Position numbers and translations under genes: made by a program. Of a DNA stretch of 64,000 nt, positions 10,484 to 22,098 are shown in pieces (the first letter of the stretch is position 1; every line of letters starts with the position of its first letter). The stretch covers positions 3,447,001-3,511,000 of the forward strand of contig NZ_CP093340.1 in assembly GCF_022637415.1 (NCBI RefSeq), written 5' to 3'. The notes beneath the pieces are model-generated. The model was given only the letters and a program-made list of their open reading frames with translations. It was not told the DNA's origin and made no database searches. Source of the DNA: Luteimonas sp. S4-F44. Lineage in GTDB: Bacteria > Pseudomonadota > Gammaproteobacteria > Xanthomonadales > Xanthomonadaceae.

Positions 10484-12298
10484 ATGCCCCGCCTTCCGTT
10501 GTGCCTCGCCGCCGTCGTCTTCGTCTTCTCGTCGGCCGCGGCGCAGGCCGCGCGTGTCGATCGTGTCGATATCTCGGGCCTCGATGAGGAAATGACCGAG
10601 AACGTGCGCGTCTCGCTGGCCCTGCACGATGCGATCGGCAAGGACGTGTCCGGGCGGCGCATGGCCTATCTGATCCGCGAAGCCGAATCGCAGACGCGCA
10701 AGGCGCTCGAGCCGTTCGGCTACTACTCGCCGACGATCGACGTACAGCGCGAGCGCAAGGACGACGTCTTCTCGGTGCGCATCGTCGTCGATCCCGGCCA
10801 GCCGGTGCGCGTGCGCAATCGCGATATCGCGATCATCGGTCCCGGCGGCCAGGACCGCTACCTGGCGCGCGACCTGGCGAGCTTCGTGCCCGGCGAAGGC
10901 GGCGTGTTCAACCACGCCGACTACGACGGCAGCCGCAACCGGCTCAGCCGCCGCCTCAGCGAGCGCGGCTACTTCGACGCCGAGTTCGCATCGCGCCGGG
11001 TCGAGATCACCCGCGCCGACCACGCCGCCGATATCGACCTGGTGTGGACCAGCGGCGAGCGCTACAACATGGGCCCGACGACCTTCAAACAATCGCCCGA
11101 GCCGGTGGTCAACGACGCGCTGCTCGAGCGCTTGGTCTACTGGGACGAAGGCAGCTACTACCACCAGGGTCGCCTCGACCGCCTGCGCACGTCGCTCTCG
11201 CGTCTCGACTACTTCTCCACGATCGACATCGAGCCGAAGGTCGAGGACGCCAACGCCGAGCGCGAAGTGCCGATCGAGGTGTCGCTGACGCCGGCCAAGC
11301 GCAGCATCTACACCTCCGGCGTGAGCTACGGCACCGACAGCGGGGCGGGTATCCGGCTTGGCGTCGAGCGCCGCTACGTCAATATGCGCGGCCACAAGGC
11401 GCTGGCGCAGCTCGACTATGCGCAGCGTCGCAAGACCCTGACGCTGCAGTACCGCATCCCCGCGTTCGCCTGGCTCGACGGCTGGTACACCGCCAGCCTG
11501 CAGGCCGCCGACGAGCAGACCGACTATATCGACAGCCGCCGCGTCGAACTGGTCGGCAGTCGCAGCGGCCAGTACAACGACCGTCTGAACCTGATCGCCT
11601 CGCTGCATCTGTTGCGCGAGCGCTGGGCGTACGCGCCCGAGGAAGATCCCAACGCCCCGGTCGATCCGGACGACGAGTTCGCCGGCGCGCTGTACCGCTA
11701 TGCCACCTTCGCCTACCCGTCGCTGCGCGCCGAGTACATCGACGTCGACGACCGGTTGTTCCCGACCGCGGGCATCGGCGGCTCGGTGATGCTGCGCGGT
11801 GGCATCGAGGGCGCGGCGTCGGATGCGACGTTCACCCAATTGCATGCGCGCGCGAGCTGGTTCCACGGCATCGGCGAATCGAGTCGGTTGATCGTGCGCG
11901 GCGAACTCGGCCACACCTTCACCAATGCGCTGGTCGCGATGCCGCCCAGCCTGCGTTTCTACGCCGGCGGCGACCGCAGCATCCGCGGTTACGACTGGCG
12001 CGAGGTCGGACCCCGCATCCCCGCGCGCGACGGTCGCAAGGCCTATGCACTGGGCGCCAAGAACGTGATCACCGCCAGCGTCGAGTTCGAGCGCTATTTC
12101 ACCGAGACGATCGGCGCGGCGGTGTTCGTCGACAGCGGTGATGCGTTCGACGGCAGTTCGCCGAACTGGCGCACCGGCGTGGGCATTGGCGCGCGCTACA
12201 AGTCGCCGGTCGGCCCGTTGAAGCTCGACATCGGTCGCGGCCTCGACAATCCCGATTCGGCGTTCACGATCGGCCTGAGCATCGGCGCGGAGTTCTAG
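10484..12298 (+). CDS. tamA: Translocation and assembly module subunit TamA
   Basis: Outer-membrane Omp85-family protein that works with TamB in phospholipid transport and autotransporter assembly. It is 604 residues from MPRLPLCL, chosen because it opens a clean Sec signal peptide (to about residue 23, AAAQAA); an ATG 27 bp upstream is possible. Three POTRA domains lie at about 24-255, followed by a 16-strand barrel. The barrel carries the Omp85 signature GGDRSIRGYDWREVGP near residue 500 and ends in a C-terminal Phe preceded by GLSIGAE. tamB begins 2 bp after the stop. Confidence 0.92.
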   Translation: MPRLPLCLAAVVFVFSSAAAQAARVDRVDISGLDEEMTENVRVSLALHDAIGKDVSGRRMAYLIREAESQTRKALEPFGYYSPTIDVQRERKDDVFSVRIVVDPGQPVRVRNRDIAIIGPGGQDRYLARDLASFVPGEGGVFNHADYDGSRNRLSRRLSERGYFDAEFASRRVEITRADHAADIDLVWTSGERYNMGPTTFKQSPEPVVNDALLERLVYWDEGSYYHQGRLDRLRTSLSRLDYFSTIDIEPKVEDANAEREVPIEVSLTPAKRSIYTSGVSYGTDSGAGIRLGVERRYVNMRGHKALAQLDYAQRRKTLTLQYRIPAFAWLDGWYTASLQAADEQTDYIDSRRVELVGSRSGQYNDRLNLIASLHLLRERWAYAPEEDPNAPVDPDDEFAGALYRYATFAYPSLRAEYIDVDDRLFPTAGIGGSVMLRGGIEGAASDATFTQLHARASWFHGIGESSRLIVRGELGHTFTNALVAMPPSLRFYAGGDRSIRGYDWREVGPRIPARDGRKAYALGAKNVITASVEFERYFTETIGAAVFVDSGDAFDGSSPNWRTGVGIGARYKSPVGPLKLDIGRGLDNPDSAFTIGLSIGAEF

Positions 12299-12300
12299 AG

Positions 12301-15300
12301 ATGGCTTTCCGGCGCGACCGTCTGCCCGACGACCTGACCCCCGAAGCGCGCGAGGCGCGCATCGCCGAACTGCGCGAGCGCCGACGCGCACGCAGGCGCA
12401 AGCTGGCGATCCGCAGTGCGATCGGTTTCGCCGTGCTGACGGTGCTGGTGGTCGGCCTGGTGTGGTGGCTGCTGACCACATTCGGCGGACGCGACTTCCT
12501 GTTGCATCAGATCGCATCGCGCCTGCCGGCTGGCACTGAACTGACCTGGCGGGCGGCCGAGGGCCCCGCGTCGGGGCCGCTGACGATGTACGACGTGCGC
12601 TACGTGCAGCGCAGCTGCCCGGACGTCGAGGAACAGCCGGTGCCCTACGGACAGTGCGACGAGCCGCGGGTGCTGACCTTCGCCGCCAAACGCGTGACCA
12701 TCGACCCTGCACTGATGCCGCTGATCGGCCGGCGCTTGCGCCTGGATGTGCTCGATGTCGACCAGGCCGTGCTGGAACTGCCGGCGCCGGTCGACACGCC
12801 GTTCGAGCTGCCGCGCTGGCCAGATTCGCTGCCGCGCATCGACCTGCCGCTGTCGCTGCAGGCCGACACCATCCGCGTCGACGGCTTCCGGGTCACGCGC
12901 CTGGGCGAGCCGATGATCGACGTGCGCACGCTGCGCGGCGGGCTCGATGCGCAGCAGGGCGAGTTGCGATTGACCGGGATCGTCGTCGACAGCGATCGCG
13001 GCCGGTTCACCGCCGACGGCGTCTACGCGCCCGACGACGACTACCGCATGGATCTGACCGCCAGTGCGCTGATGCCGGCACCGCCCGGGCGCACGCGGCC
13101 GCGCATCGGGCTGGTCGCGCGCGGCGATCTGGCGCATCTGGACATCGCGGCGATCGGTCATGCACCCGCGCCGCTGCGCGCGCTGATCACACTGCGCGGC
13201 CGTGACGATCCGGGCTGGGCGCTACGCGCCGACACCACGCGGCTCGACCCGTCGCTACTGGTCGGCAACGGCGAGCCGGGCACGCCGCTGGCGTTCGACC
13301 TGCGCGCCGACGGCACCGGTGGCGCAGCGACGCTGCAAGGCAAGCTCGCGATCGGCGAGCCCGACGCCGCACCGCTGGCAGTCGTGCTGCAGCCCTCCAA
13401 GCTCCGGCTGGAGGACCAGCGCCTGGACATCGAACGGCTGGTCGTCGACACCTTCGACGGGCAGGTGACCCTGCGCGGCCACGCCGATGTCGCCGAGCCC
13501 GGCGACGTGCGGTTCCGCTTCGCGGTCAACGCCCGCGGCGTGCAGTTCGGGGCCGACCCCGACAGCGCCGACCCTGCCCCGCCGATCGTCGCCGATGCGG
13601 ACCTCGGCATCGCCGGCAGCACCGCGGCGTGGGCGGCGATCGGCAAAGCGGGGATCGAACGCGACGGCCTGCGCGCACGCGTCGACTTCGACGGCCGCGG
13701 CGACGCACAGCGCATGCGGCTGCACACCGCGCATGTGGAGATGCCGACCGGCACGCTCGATGCGACCGGCGACGTGGTCTGGGCACCGGCCTTGCGATGG
13801 GACATCGCCGCGACCCTGGCCGGCTTCGATCCGGGTTACTTCGCCCGCGACTGGAAGGGCGCGGTCGACGGACGCCTCACCACGACCGGCACTACCCGCG
13901 ACGACGGCGGCCTGGAAGTCGCGGTCGAGGCCGACCAGCTCGGCGGCACGCTGCGCGCACGACGGCTCGACGGCCGCGCGACGTTTGCGATGCACGGGCC
14001 AGCCCGCGACGCCGGCGAAGCCGGACGCAGCGATTTCGACGGTGAGGTCGCGCTGACGCTCGGCGGCAGCCGCGTGGATGCGCGCGCCAAGGTCGCTGAC
14101 ACGCTGGACATCGACGCCAACCTGGCGCCGCTGCAGCTGGCCGATTTCCTGCCGCAGGGCGGTGGCACGCTGCAAGGCACGCTGCGGGTGACCGGTGCAC
14201 GCACCGCGCCTGACATCACGGCGGACCTGACCGGCACCGCGCTGCGTTTCGGCGACTACGCCGCGGCCAGCGCACGGATCGACGGCCGTCTGCCGTGGCG
14301 CAGCGATGCCGGCACGCTGGAGGTCTCCGCCAGTGGCGTGCAGGCCGGCGTCGCCCTGGACACGGTGCAGGTATCGGCACGCGGCGCGATCACTGCGCTG
14401 CAGCTGCAGGCCGAGGCGCGCGGCGAGATCGGCACGTTAGCGCTGTCGGGCGAGGCGTCCCAGCGCAACGACGGCTGGCAGGGCACGCTTGCCACGCTGC
14501 GGCTGGCGCCGACGACCGGCGCGAGCTGGGCGCTGCAGGGCCCAGCGAACTTCGCCCAGGCCGGTACGCGCATCACGCTGTCGGAGAGTTGCTTTGCCTC
14601 CAGCGGCGGCGGCTCGCTGTGCGCCAGCGCGGACTGGCCGCGCCAGGGCGTCAGCGTGCGCGGCGAGCGTCTGCCGCTCGCGCTCGCCACGCCTTATCTG
14701 CCCGAACAGGACGGCGGACAGGCGTTCGTGCTGCGCGGCGAGATCGCGCTCGAAGGCCACGCGCGCCCGGCGGGCAACGGCTTTGCGGGCAGCGCCAACG
14801 TGCGTTCGGCCAGCGGCGGCGTGCGTACCTCCGAGCGCGCGCGCAACGACGTGATCACCTACAACGATCTCGCGCTCGATGCCGAGTTCGACGCCAACCG
14901 GCTCAACGCGCGGCTGTCGACGACGCTCAACGAGGCCGGTCGCGTGCAGGCGCAGGTCACCAACGGCTGGGATGCGTACTCGCCGCTGTCGGGCTCGCTG
15001 GTCGCCCATGTCGAGGATCTGACCTTCGTCGAGCTGTTCTCGCCCGACATCGTCGAGCCCAAGGGTCGCCTGACCGCCGACATCCAACTGGGCGGCACCC
15101 GCGCGCAGCCGACGATCGGCGGCCAGGCGCGGCTGAGCGACTTCATGACCGAGATCCCTTCGCTGGCGATCGCGCTCGAAGACGGCAACGTCGGCCTGGA
15201 TGCGCTGCCCGATGGCACCGCCCGCATCAGCGGCAATGTGCGCTCGGGCAAGGGCACACTCGACATCGACGGCCAGCTGGACTGGCGCGGCGAGGCGACA

Positions 15301-16248
15301 CCGCTGGAGCTCAACCTGCGCGGGACCGATGTGCTGGCCGCCGACACCAGCGAGATGCACATCATCGCCTCGCCCGACATCACCGTGCGCTATGCGGCGC
15401 AGCAACCGCTCAACGTCACCGGCAAGGTCTTCGTCGATGTCGCGCTGCTCGATCTCGAGCGCCTGAGCGAAGGCGTATCGGCCTCGCCCGACGTGGTCGT
15501 GCTCGACCCGATCGATCCTGACGACAGCGGCACCGCCTCGTCGCTGGCGCTGGACCTGACGGTAGGCGTGGGCGAGAACGTCGGCCTGCGCGGCTTCGGC
15601 TTCGATGGCCGCATGCGCGGCGAACTGCGCGTGCGCGCAGTCCCGGGGCGCGAGATGACCGGCAATGGTCGCCTGTCGGTCGATGGGCGCTACAAGGCCT
15701 ACGGGCAGGAACTGAAGGTGACCCGCGGCAATCTGGTCTTCAACAACAGCCCAGTGGCCGACCCGGTACTCGATGTCCGCGCCGAGCGGCGCATCGATGC
15801 TGAGGACATCACCGCCGGCATCGACGTCAGCGGCCGCGCCTCCGCGCCGCAGGTCAACGTCTGGACCAACCCGTCCAGCGACGATTCCCAGGCGCTGTCC
15901 TACCTGGTGCTGGGCCGTTCGGCGTCCAGCCTGACCAACGCCGAGGGCCAGCAGCTCGATGCCGCCGCCGCCGCGCTCAATGCCGGCGGCGATCTGATCG
16001 CCGGCCAACTCGGCAGCAAGATCGGACTCGACAACGCCGGCATCAGCCAGTCGCGTGCGCTCGGCGGCAGCGTGCTGGGCGTGGGCAAGCAACTCTCGCC
16101 GCGGCTGTACGTCGGCTTCGGCGTGTCGCTGCTGGGCACCGGCCAGGTGCTGACGCTCAAATACCTGCTCAGCCGCGGCTTCGATGTCGAGATCGAGTCG
16201 AGCACGCTGGAAAACCGTGGCTCGGTGAACTGGCGGCACGAGCGCTGA
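12301..16248 (+). CDS. tamB: Translocation and assembly module subunit TamB
   Basis: Giant AsmA-like bridge protein (1315 residues) that spans the periplasm from the inner membrane to TamA. Plan: a short charged cytoplasmic segment, one N-terminal membrane helix (about 40-60), a very long beta-taco/beta-helix region of repeating strands, and the C-terminal TamB/DUF490 domain (about 980-1310) with the blocks GNLVFNNSPVADPVLDVRA, SYLVLGR and VGKQLSPRLYVGFG. It lies 2 bp after tamA, so the pair is surely cotranscribed. The length is typical of gammaproteobacterial TamB. Confidence 0.93.
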   Translation: MAFRRDRLPDDLTPEAREARIAELRERRRARRRKLAIRSAIGFAVLTVLVVGLVWWLLTTFGGRDFLLHQIASRLPAGTELTWRAAEGPASGPLTMYDVRYVQRSCPDVEEQPVPYGQCDEPRVLTFAAKRVTIDPALMPLIGRRLRLDVLDVDQAVLELPAPVDTPFELPRWPDSLPRIDLPLSLQADTIRVDGFRVTRLGEPMIDVRTLRGGLDAQQGELRLTGIVVDSDRGRFTADGVYAPDDDYRMDLTASALMPAPPGRTRPRIGLVARGDLAHLDIAAIGHAPAPLRALITLRGRDDPGWALRADTTRLDPSLLVGNGEPGTPLAFDLRADGTGGAATLQGKLAIGEPDAAPLAVVLQPSKLRLEDQRLDIERLVVDTFDGQVTLRGHADVAEPGDVRFRFAVNARGVQFGADPDSADPAPPIVADADLGIAGSTAAWAAIGKAGIERDGLRARVDFDGRGDAQRMRLHTAHVEMPTGTLDATGDVVWAPALRWDIAATLAGFDPGYFARDWKGAVDGRLTTTGTTRDDGGLEVAVEADQLGGTLRARRLDGRATFAMHGPARDAGEAGRSDFDGEVALTLGGSRVDARAKVADTLDIDANLAPLQLADFLPQGGGTLQGTLRVTGARTAPDITADLTGTALRFGDYAAASARIDGRLPWRSDAGTLEVSASGVQAGVALDTVQVSARGAITALQLQAEARGEIGTLALSGEASQRNDGWQGTLATLRLAPTTGASWALQGPANFAQAGTRITLSESCFASSGGGSLCASADWPRQGVSVRGERLPLALATPYLPEQDGGQAFVLRGEIALEGHARPAGNGFAGSANVRSASGGVRTSERARNDVITYNDLALDAEFDANRLNARLSTTLNEAGRVQAQVTNGWDAYSPLSGSLVAHVEDLTFVELFSPDIVEPKGRLTADIQLGGTRAQPTIGGQARLSDFMTEIPSLAIALEDGNVGLDALPDGTARISGNVRSGKGTLDIDGQLDWRGEATPLELNLRGTDVLAADTSEMHIIASPDITVRYAAQQPLNVTGKVFVDVALLDLERLSEGVSASPDVVVLDPIDPDDSGTASSLALDLTVGVGENVGLRGFGFDGRMRGELRVRAVPGREMTGNGRLSVDGRYKAYGQELKVTRGNLVFNNSPVADPVLDVRAERRIDAEDITAGIDVSGRASAPQVNVWTNPSSDDSQALSYLVLGRSASSLTNAEGQQLDAAAAALNAGGDLIAGQLGSKIGLDNAGISQSRALGGSVLGVGKQLSPRLYVGFGVSLLGTGQVLTLKYLLSRGFDVEIESSTLENRGSVNWRHER

Positions 16249-16284
16249 TCCGCGCCCGGCCGCCTCCGCGGCGCTGGCCGGCGG

Positions 16285-17589
16285 TCAGCGCACGAGCCGC
16301 GCGCCCTGCAGTTGCGGCGCGCCGTCGATGACGTCGGTCCAGACCACGTAAGCCTGGCCGCCGAGCACCTGCAACTGCGGGAAACCGGTCGCGCGGCCGC
16401 GCCCTTGCAGGCGGGCGAGCTCGATGCGCTCGTACTCGGTCGCCAGGTCCGGACTGCGGCGCGAGAGCCACAGCGACTGGCCGCCGGCGTCATCCTCGCG
16501 TAGCCACACCGCCCAGGCCTGGACCTGATCGAACGCGACGGCGACGCGCCCCTGCACCGCCGGGCCACTGTCGAGCACCACCGGATCGGCAAACGCATCG
16601 CCGGCATCGTCGCTGCGCGCCAACTGCACGCGCGGGGTGTCGCCGGCGGCGGTGTACCAGCCCACCAACACCGCATCGCCCTGCGCCGCGACCGACGGTC
16701 CGTTCACCGGACAGGCGGGCATCGTCCAGTCGTCGGCGTGCACCCGCGCCGGCGCGCGCCACGCGCCGTTCTCCAGGCGCGTCAGCATGACGTCGCGGAC
16801 TTCGGCCTCGGTACGGCCGCGATAGACGACCACCGGACCGCGCCCGGTGACCGCGGCGGCGGTCTGGCAGCAGTCGCAGACGCGGGCATCGATCTCGTGC
16901 TCGACCGTGCGTTGCAGATTGGCGTCGAACACGGCCGCGCGCAGGGTCATCGGCGCACCGGCGTGCGCCGCGTGGTCGCCGCCGTCGGCGTCGGCCTGGC
17001 CACCGCCGGTGTTGCGGCCGTCGAGCCAGGCCAAGCCCAGGCCGCCGCCCTGCGCCCACATCGACACGAAGCCGTGCTCGGTGGCGGTGCCGTCGTCATG
17101 CGCGGGGATCGGCGCGCTCCAGTTGGCGCCACCGTCTCGCGAGCGCGCGAGCACCACGTCGTAGGCGTAGGGCGCATCGCCGCGCGTCTGCAGCCAGTGC
17201 GCCCACAGCGCGCCGTCGGGCGTCGGCAGCACGTGCGGGGTGTCGGCCCAGTTGACGAACATGCGGTTGCCGATCGCGATCGTGGTCGGCGCGTTGCGCC
17301 AGCGCTGCGCGGCCGGGTCGAAGCGCGAGTACTGAAACGCGTGACGGCGCCCCTGCCGCGAGTTGATCCAACTCAGCACCAGCAGGCCGTCGGGTCCGGC
17401 GACGAGGTCGGGCGCGCTCGAACCCGGCCCGGTGGCCGGCAACGGCCAGTCCAGGCGCTGGCTCGGCGCATCGACCGGGGTGTTGTCGGTGGGCGCGGCC
17501 GGGGGCGCCTCCTGGCCGCCGCATCCGGCGAACGCGAGCGCGAGCAGGCTGGGAAGGACGATGCGCGGAGCGCGGAGCGGACGGGACAT
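16285..17589 (-). CDS. Sialidase-like beta-propeller lipoprotein
   Basis: A 434-residue lipoprotein. The signal peptide ends in the lipobox LAFAGC (Cys23), and the start was chosen to give it; an ATG 36 bp upstream is less likely. The mature part reads as a six-bladed propeller of the exo-alpha-sialidase/BNR type, with an Asp-box-like [11 protein letters not shown] near residue 155. A distinctive [10 protein letters not shown] motif lies at about residues 237-246. The usual sialidase Arg triad is not evident, so carbohydrate cleavage should not be assumed; the Cys cluster could bind metal or form disulfides. It is convergent with tamB (36 bp) and divergent from the DUF2007 gene. Confidence 0.65.
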   Translation of the reverse strand: MSRPLRAPRIVLPSLLALAFAGCGGQEAPPAAPTDNTPVDAPSQRLDWPLPATGPGSSAPDLVAGPDGLLVLSWINSRQGRRHAFQYSRFDPAAQRWRNAPTTIAIGNRMFVNWADTPHVLPTPDGALWAHWLQTRGDAPYAYDVVLARSRDGGANWSAPIPAHDDGTATEHGFVSMWAQGGGLGLAWLDGRNTGGGQADADGGDHAAHAGAPMTLRAAVFDANLQRTVEHEIDARVCDCCQTAAAVTGRGPVVVYRGRTEAEVRDVMLTRLENGAWRAPARVHADDWTMPACPVNGPSVAAQGDAVLVGWYTAAGDTPRVQLARSDDAGDAFADPVVLDSGPAVQGRVAVAFDQVQAWAVWLREDDAGGQSLWLSRRSPDLATEYERIELARLQGRGRATGFPQLQVLGGQAYVVWTDVIDGAPQLQGARLVR

Positions 17590-17663
17590 GCGCGGCCTCG
17601 GCGTGAGAACGTGTTCAGTGCGCAAGGGTACTCTTTGGCCGTGTTTACCGCCGTCGCCATCCG

Positions 17664-18014
17664 ATGACCGTCATCGTCGCCCGCTACACCGATCCGCTCG
17701 AGGCGCAGCTCGTCTGCGGCCGCCTGCAGGCCGAGGGCATCGACGCCTTCGTCGGCGACGCGCACATGGCGCTGGCGAACTGGGAATGGCGGCTGGCGAT
17801 CGGCGGGGTCAAGGTGCACGTGCCCGATGCCGAGCTTTCGCGTGCCAGCGCAATCGTCGCCGAGCTCGATGCCGGCGCCTACACGCTGTCGGACGAGGTC
17901 ACACGCGAACCGGGGCCGGTGCCGGTCGATCGCGAGAGCTGGTCGAGCCGTCTGGCCTGGGTGGCGCTGGTGGTGTTGCAGCTGCCGCTGCCTTGGCGCC
18001 GTCGGCGCCGGTAG
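17664..18014 (+). CDS. DUF2007 domain protein
   Basis: A 116-residue cytoplasmic protein whose first 70 residues match the DUF2007 'putative signal-transducing' fold, which resembles a small ferredoxin-like ACT domain. Seen here are [18 protein letters not shown] followed by EGIDAFVGD. The last 25 residues are hydrophobic and end in a run of Arg, which may form one C-terminal membrane anchor. The biochemical role of the family is unknown. It is divergent from the sialidase-like gene, and tex begins 104 bp downstream on the same strand. Confidence 0.75.
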   Translation: MTVIVARYTDPLEAQLVCGRLQAEGIDAFVGDAHMALANWEWRLAIGGVKVHVPDAELSRASAIVAELDAGAYTLSDEVTREPGPVPVDRESWSSRLAWVALVVLQLPLPWRRRRR

Positions 18015-18118
18015 CGGGCGGGACCTGCGCGCGGCGGCCTTGTCAACGGGTTCCGCTGCCGCGACCCGGGGGCCACAATCCGCCCGCGGTGCCGCTGCCG
18101 CGACAGCTTTCGGAACCG

Positions 18119-20467
<2,349 letters not shown>

Positions 20468-20593
20468 TTCCACCTGCGTCGCCGCGTGCCGGACAAGCAC
20501 GCGGCCGGCGCCGCGTCATTGCGTCCGATCAAGGCCGGTCCCCGGATCGCCGCCCAAGATGCTCTGCAACCAGAGGGATGTGGGGCGCGGACG

Positions 20594-21055
20594 ATGTCGG
20601 TAGTGGTATGGCGGGACGAGCTGGACACGGGCATCGATGTGATCGATGGCCAGCACCGGCGGATCGTCGAGATGATCAACCAGCTCGAACTCGCGCGGCA
20701 CGGGCACTCGCGCGAAGCCGTCAGCGAGGTGCTCGACGAACTGGTCGACTACACGCTCTCGCATTTCGCGTTCGAAGAGGCGCTGATGGAGGACGCCGGC
20801 TATGCCTTCTGCGCCGCCCATCGCCGTGTGCACGAACTGTTTGCGCGCCGCGTCCAGGAGTATCGGCTGCGCTTCCAGGCCGGCGAGGACATGCTCGATG
20901 AGCTGCGCGCGATGCTCGTGCGCTGGTTGTTCAACCACATCCGCAGCGACGACAAAGCCTACTCACCGACCGTCAAGCAGCATCTCAACGGCTTCGCCAG
21001 TACCCACGAGAATGGCGGCTGGCTGCGTCGCACCCTGCTGCGCTTCTTCCGCTGA
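20594..21055 (+). CDS. Bacteriohemerythrin
   Basis: A 153-residue single-domain hemerythrin, a cytoplasmic four-helix bundle with a non-heme diiron site that binds O2. All ligand motifs are present in order: His in [18 protein letters not shown] (HxxxE), HRRVH (HxxxH) and HIRSDD (HxxxxD). Such proteins deliver or sense oxygen or nitric oxide. The start follows GCGCGGACG with no strong Shine-Dalgarno. It converges on a LytTR regulator 27 bp away; any functional tie is speculative. Confidence 0.9.
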   Translation: MSVVVWRDELDTGIDVIDGQHRRIVEMINQLELARHGHSREAVSEVLDELVDYTLSHFAFEEALMEDAGYAFCAAHRRVHELFARRVQEYRLRFQAGEDMLDELRAMLVRWLFNHIRSDDKAYSPTVKQHLNGFASTHENGGWLRRTLLRFFR

Positions 21056-21082
21056 AGCCGGGCTGGCGCGGCGGCGCCGGGC

Positions 21083-21946
21083 TCAAGCGCCGGTTGCCGC
21101 GCGCAGGGCCTCGCGGCAGCGCCGGCTGCACGGCACCACGGTGCCGTCGTCGAGATGGAGCCGCGCATCGCCGCTGTCGAGCGGCTCGATCGAAGCGATG
21201 CGCGTGACGTTCACCAGATGGCTGCGATGCACGCGCACGAAGCGCGCCGGGTCGAGCCGGGTCTGCAGGTCGGCCAGCGTGCTGCGCAAGGGATACACCT
21301 TGCCGCGCACGTGCAGGTTGGCGTAGTTGCCCGAGGCCTGCACCCATTCGATGTCGCCGGCGGCGACCAGGAACTCGCGGCCGAGCTTGCGCACCAGGAA
21401 GCGCTCGGGCCGCTCCACCGGTTCCACGGGGGCGGCGCCGTCGTCGGGCGCGGCGAGCAGCGAAGCCTCGCCCTGCAGGCGCCTGAGCAGCAGCCGGTAG
21501 CCGTGCAGCACCACTACGATGCCCAGGAACGTACGCACGTCCTTGAGGTACTCGTAGAGATAGGCATCGTCGAAGCTGTACTGGGCGCCATGCAGCGCAT
21601 AGACCGCCTTGCGGATGCCGACCATCAGGCCCACGTGCAGCAGCGACCAGACCACGCTCGCCAGCGCGTACAGCGGCAGTCGCCGCCACCAGGTGTCCAG
21701 GTGCACCGGCCAGCGCGCGGTGAACCACACCGTGGCCGGGACCAGGGCCAGCAGCGCCAGCGCGCTGCCCGCTTCCCAGCTCACCACCTCCCACTGCGCG
21801 CTCCCAAGGCCCGCGCGCTGCACGTCGATCCAGACGGTCGCGCTGTTGCCCACCGCCGACAGCAGGCAAGTGATCAGCCAGTAGCCGACCTCGAGCGGGC
21901 GGCGGATGGCCAGATAGCGTTCGGCCGCGGACGGGGGTGAGGACAT
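21083..21946 (-). CDS. Membrane-bound LytTR-domain DNA-binding regulator
   Basis: A 287-residue protein with four hydrophobic segments (about residues 20-160) followed by a LytTR DNA-binding domain (about 190-285). The LytTR hallmarks are visible: FLVRKLGREFLVAAGDIEWVQASGNY, LRSTLADLQ and FVRVHRSHLVNV. There is no receiver or histidine-kinase domain, so the signal is presumably sensed directly by the membrane part. MSSPPSAAERYLAIRRPLEVGYWL is taken as the start; a longer frame upstream lacks support. This one-component layout is common in Xanthomonadaceae. It is divergent from the acyltransferase, the obvious candidate target. Confidence 0.85.
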   Translation of the reverse strand: MSSPPSAAERYLAIRRPLEVGYWLITCLLSAVGNSATVWIDVQRAGLGSAQWEVVSWEAGSALALLALVPATVWFTARWPVHLDTWWRRLPLYALASVVWSLLHVGLMVGIRKAVYALHGAQYSFDDAYLYEYLKDVRTFLGIVVVLHGYRLLLRRLQGEASLLAAPDDGAAPVEPVERPERFLVRKLGREFLVAAGDIEWVQASGNYANLHVRGKVYPLRSTLADLQTRLDPARFVRVHRSHLVNVTRIASIEPLDSGDARLHLDDGTVVPCSRRCREALRAATGA

Positions 21947-22098
21947 CGCGGCATTGTAGGCAGCCGGCCCGCGGACGCGTGCCGCGCCGCCCCGCGGGGC
22001 CAGCTGTTCGTCCCCGGGGGCTGTCGTCTCGGCCCTTGCCGTGCCGGCGGCGGGCCGCCGAGGCCGACGATGGCGCTCCCTTTCCATGCGCAGCTCCC

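Noticed and set aside
8150-12712. Very long open frame on the minus strand through glyS and tamA
   Set aside because: It is antisense to two well-recognised genes, its product is an Arg/Ala/Gly-rich composition with no motif, and no ribosome binding site was seen. Long antisense frames are expected at this GC content.
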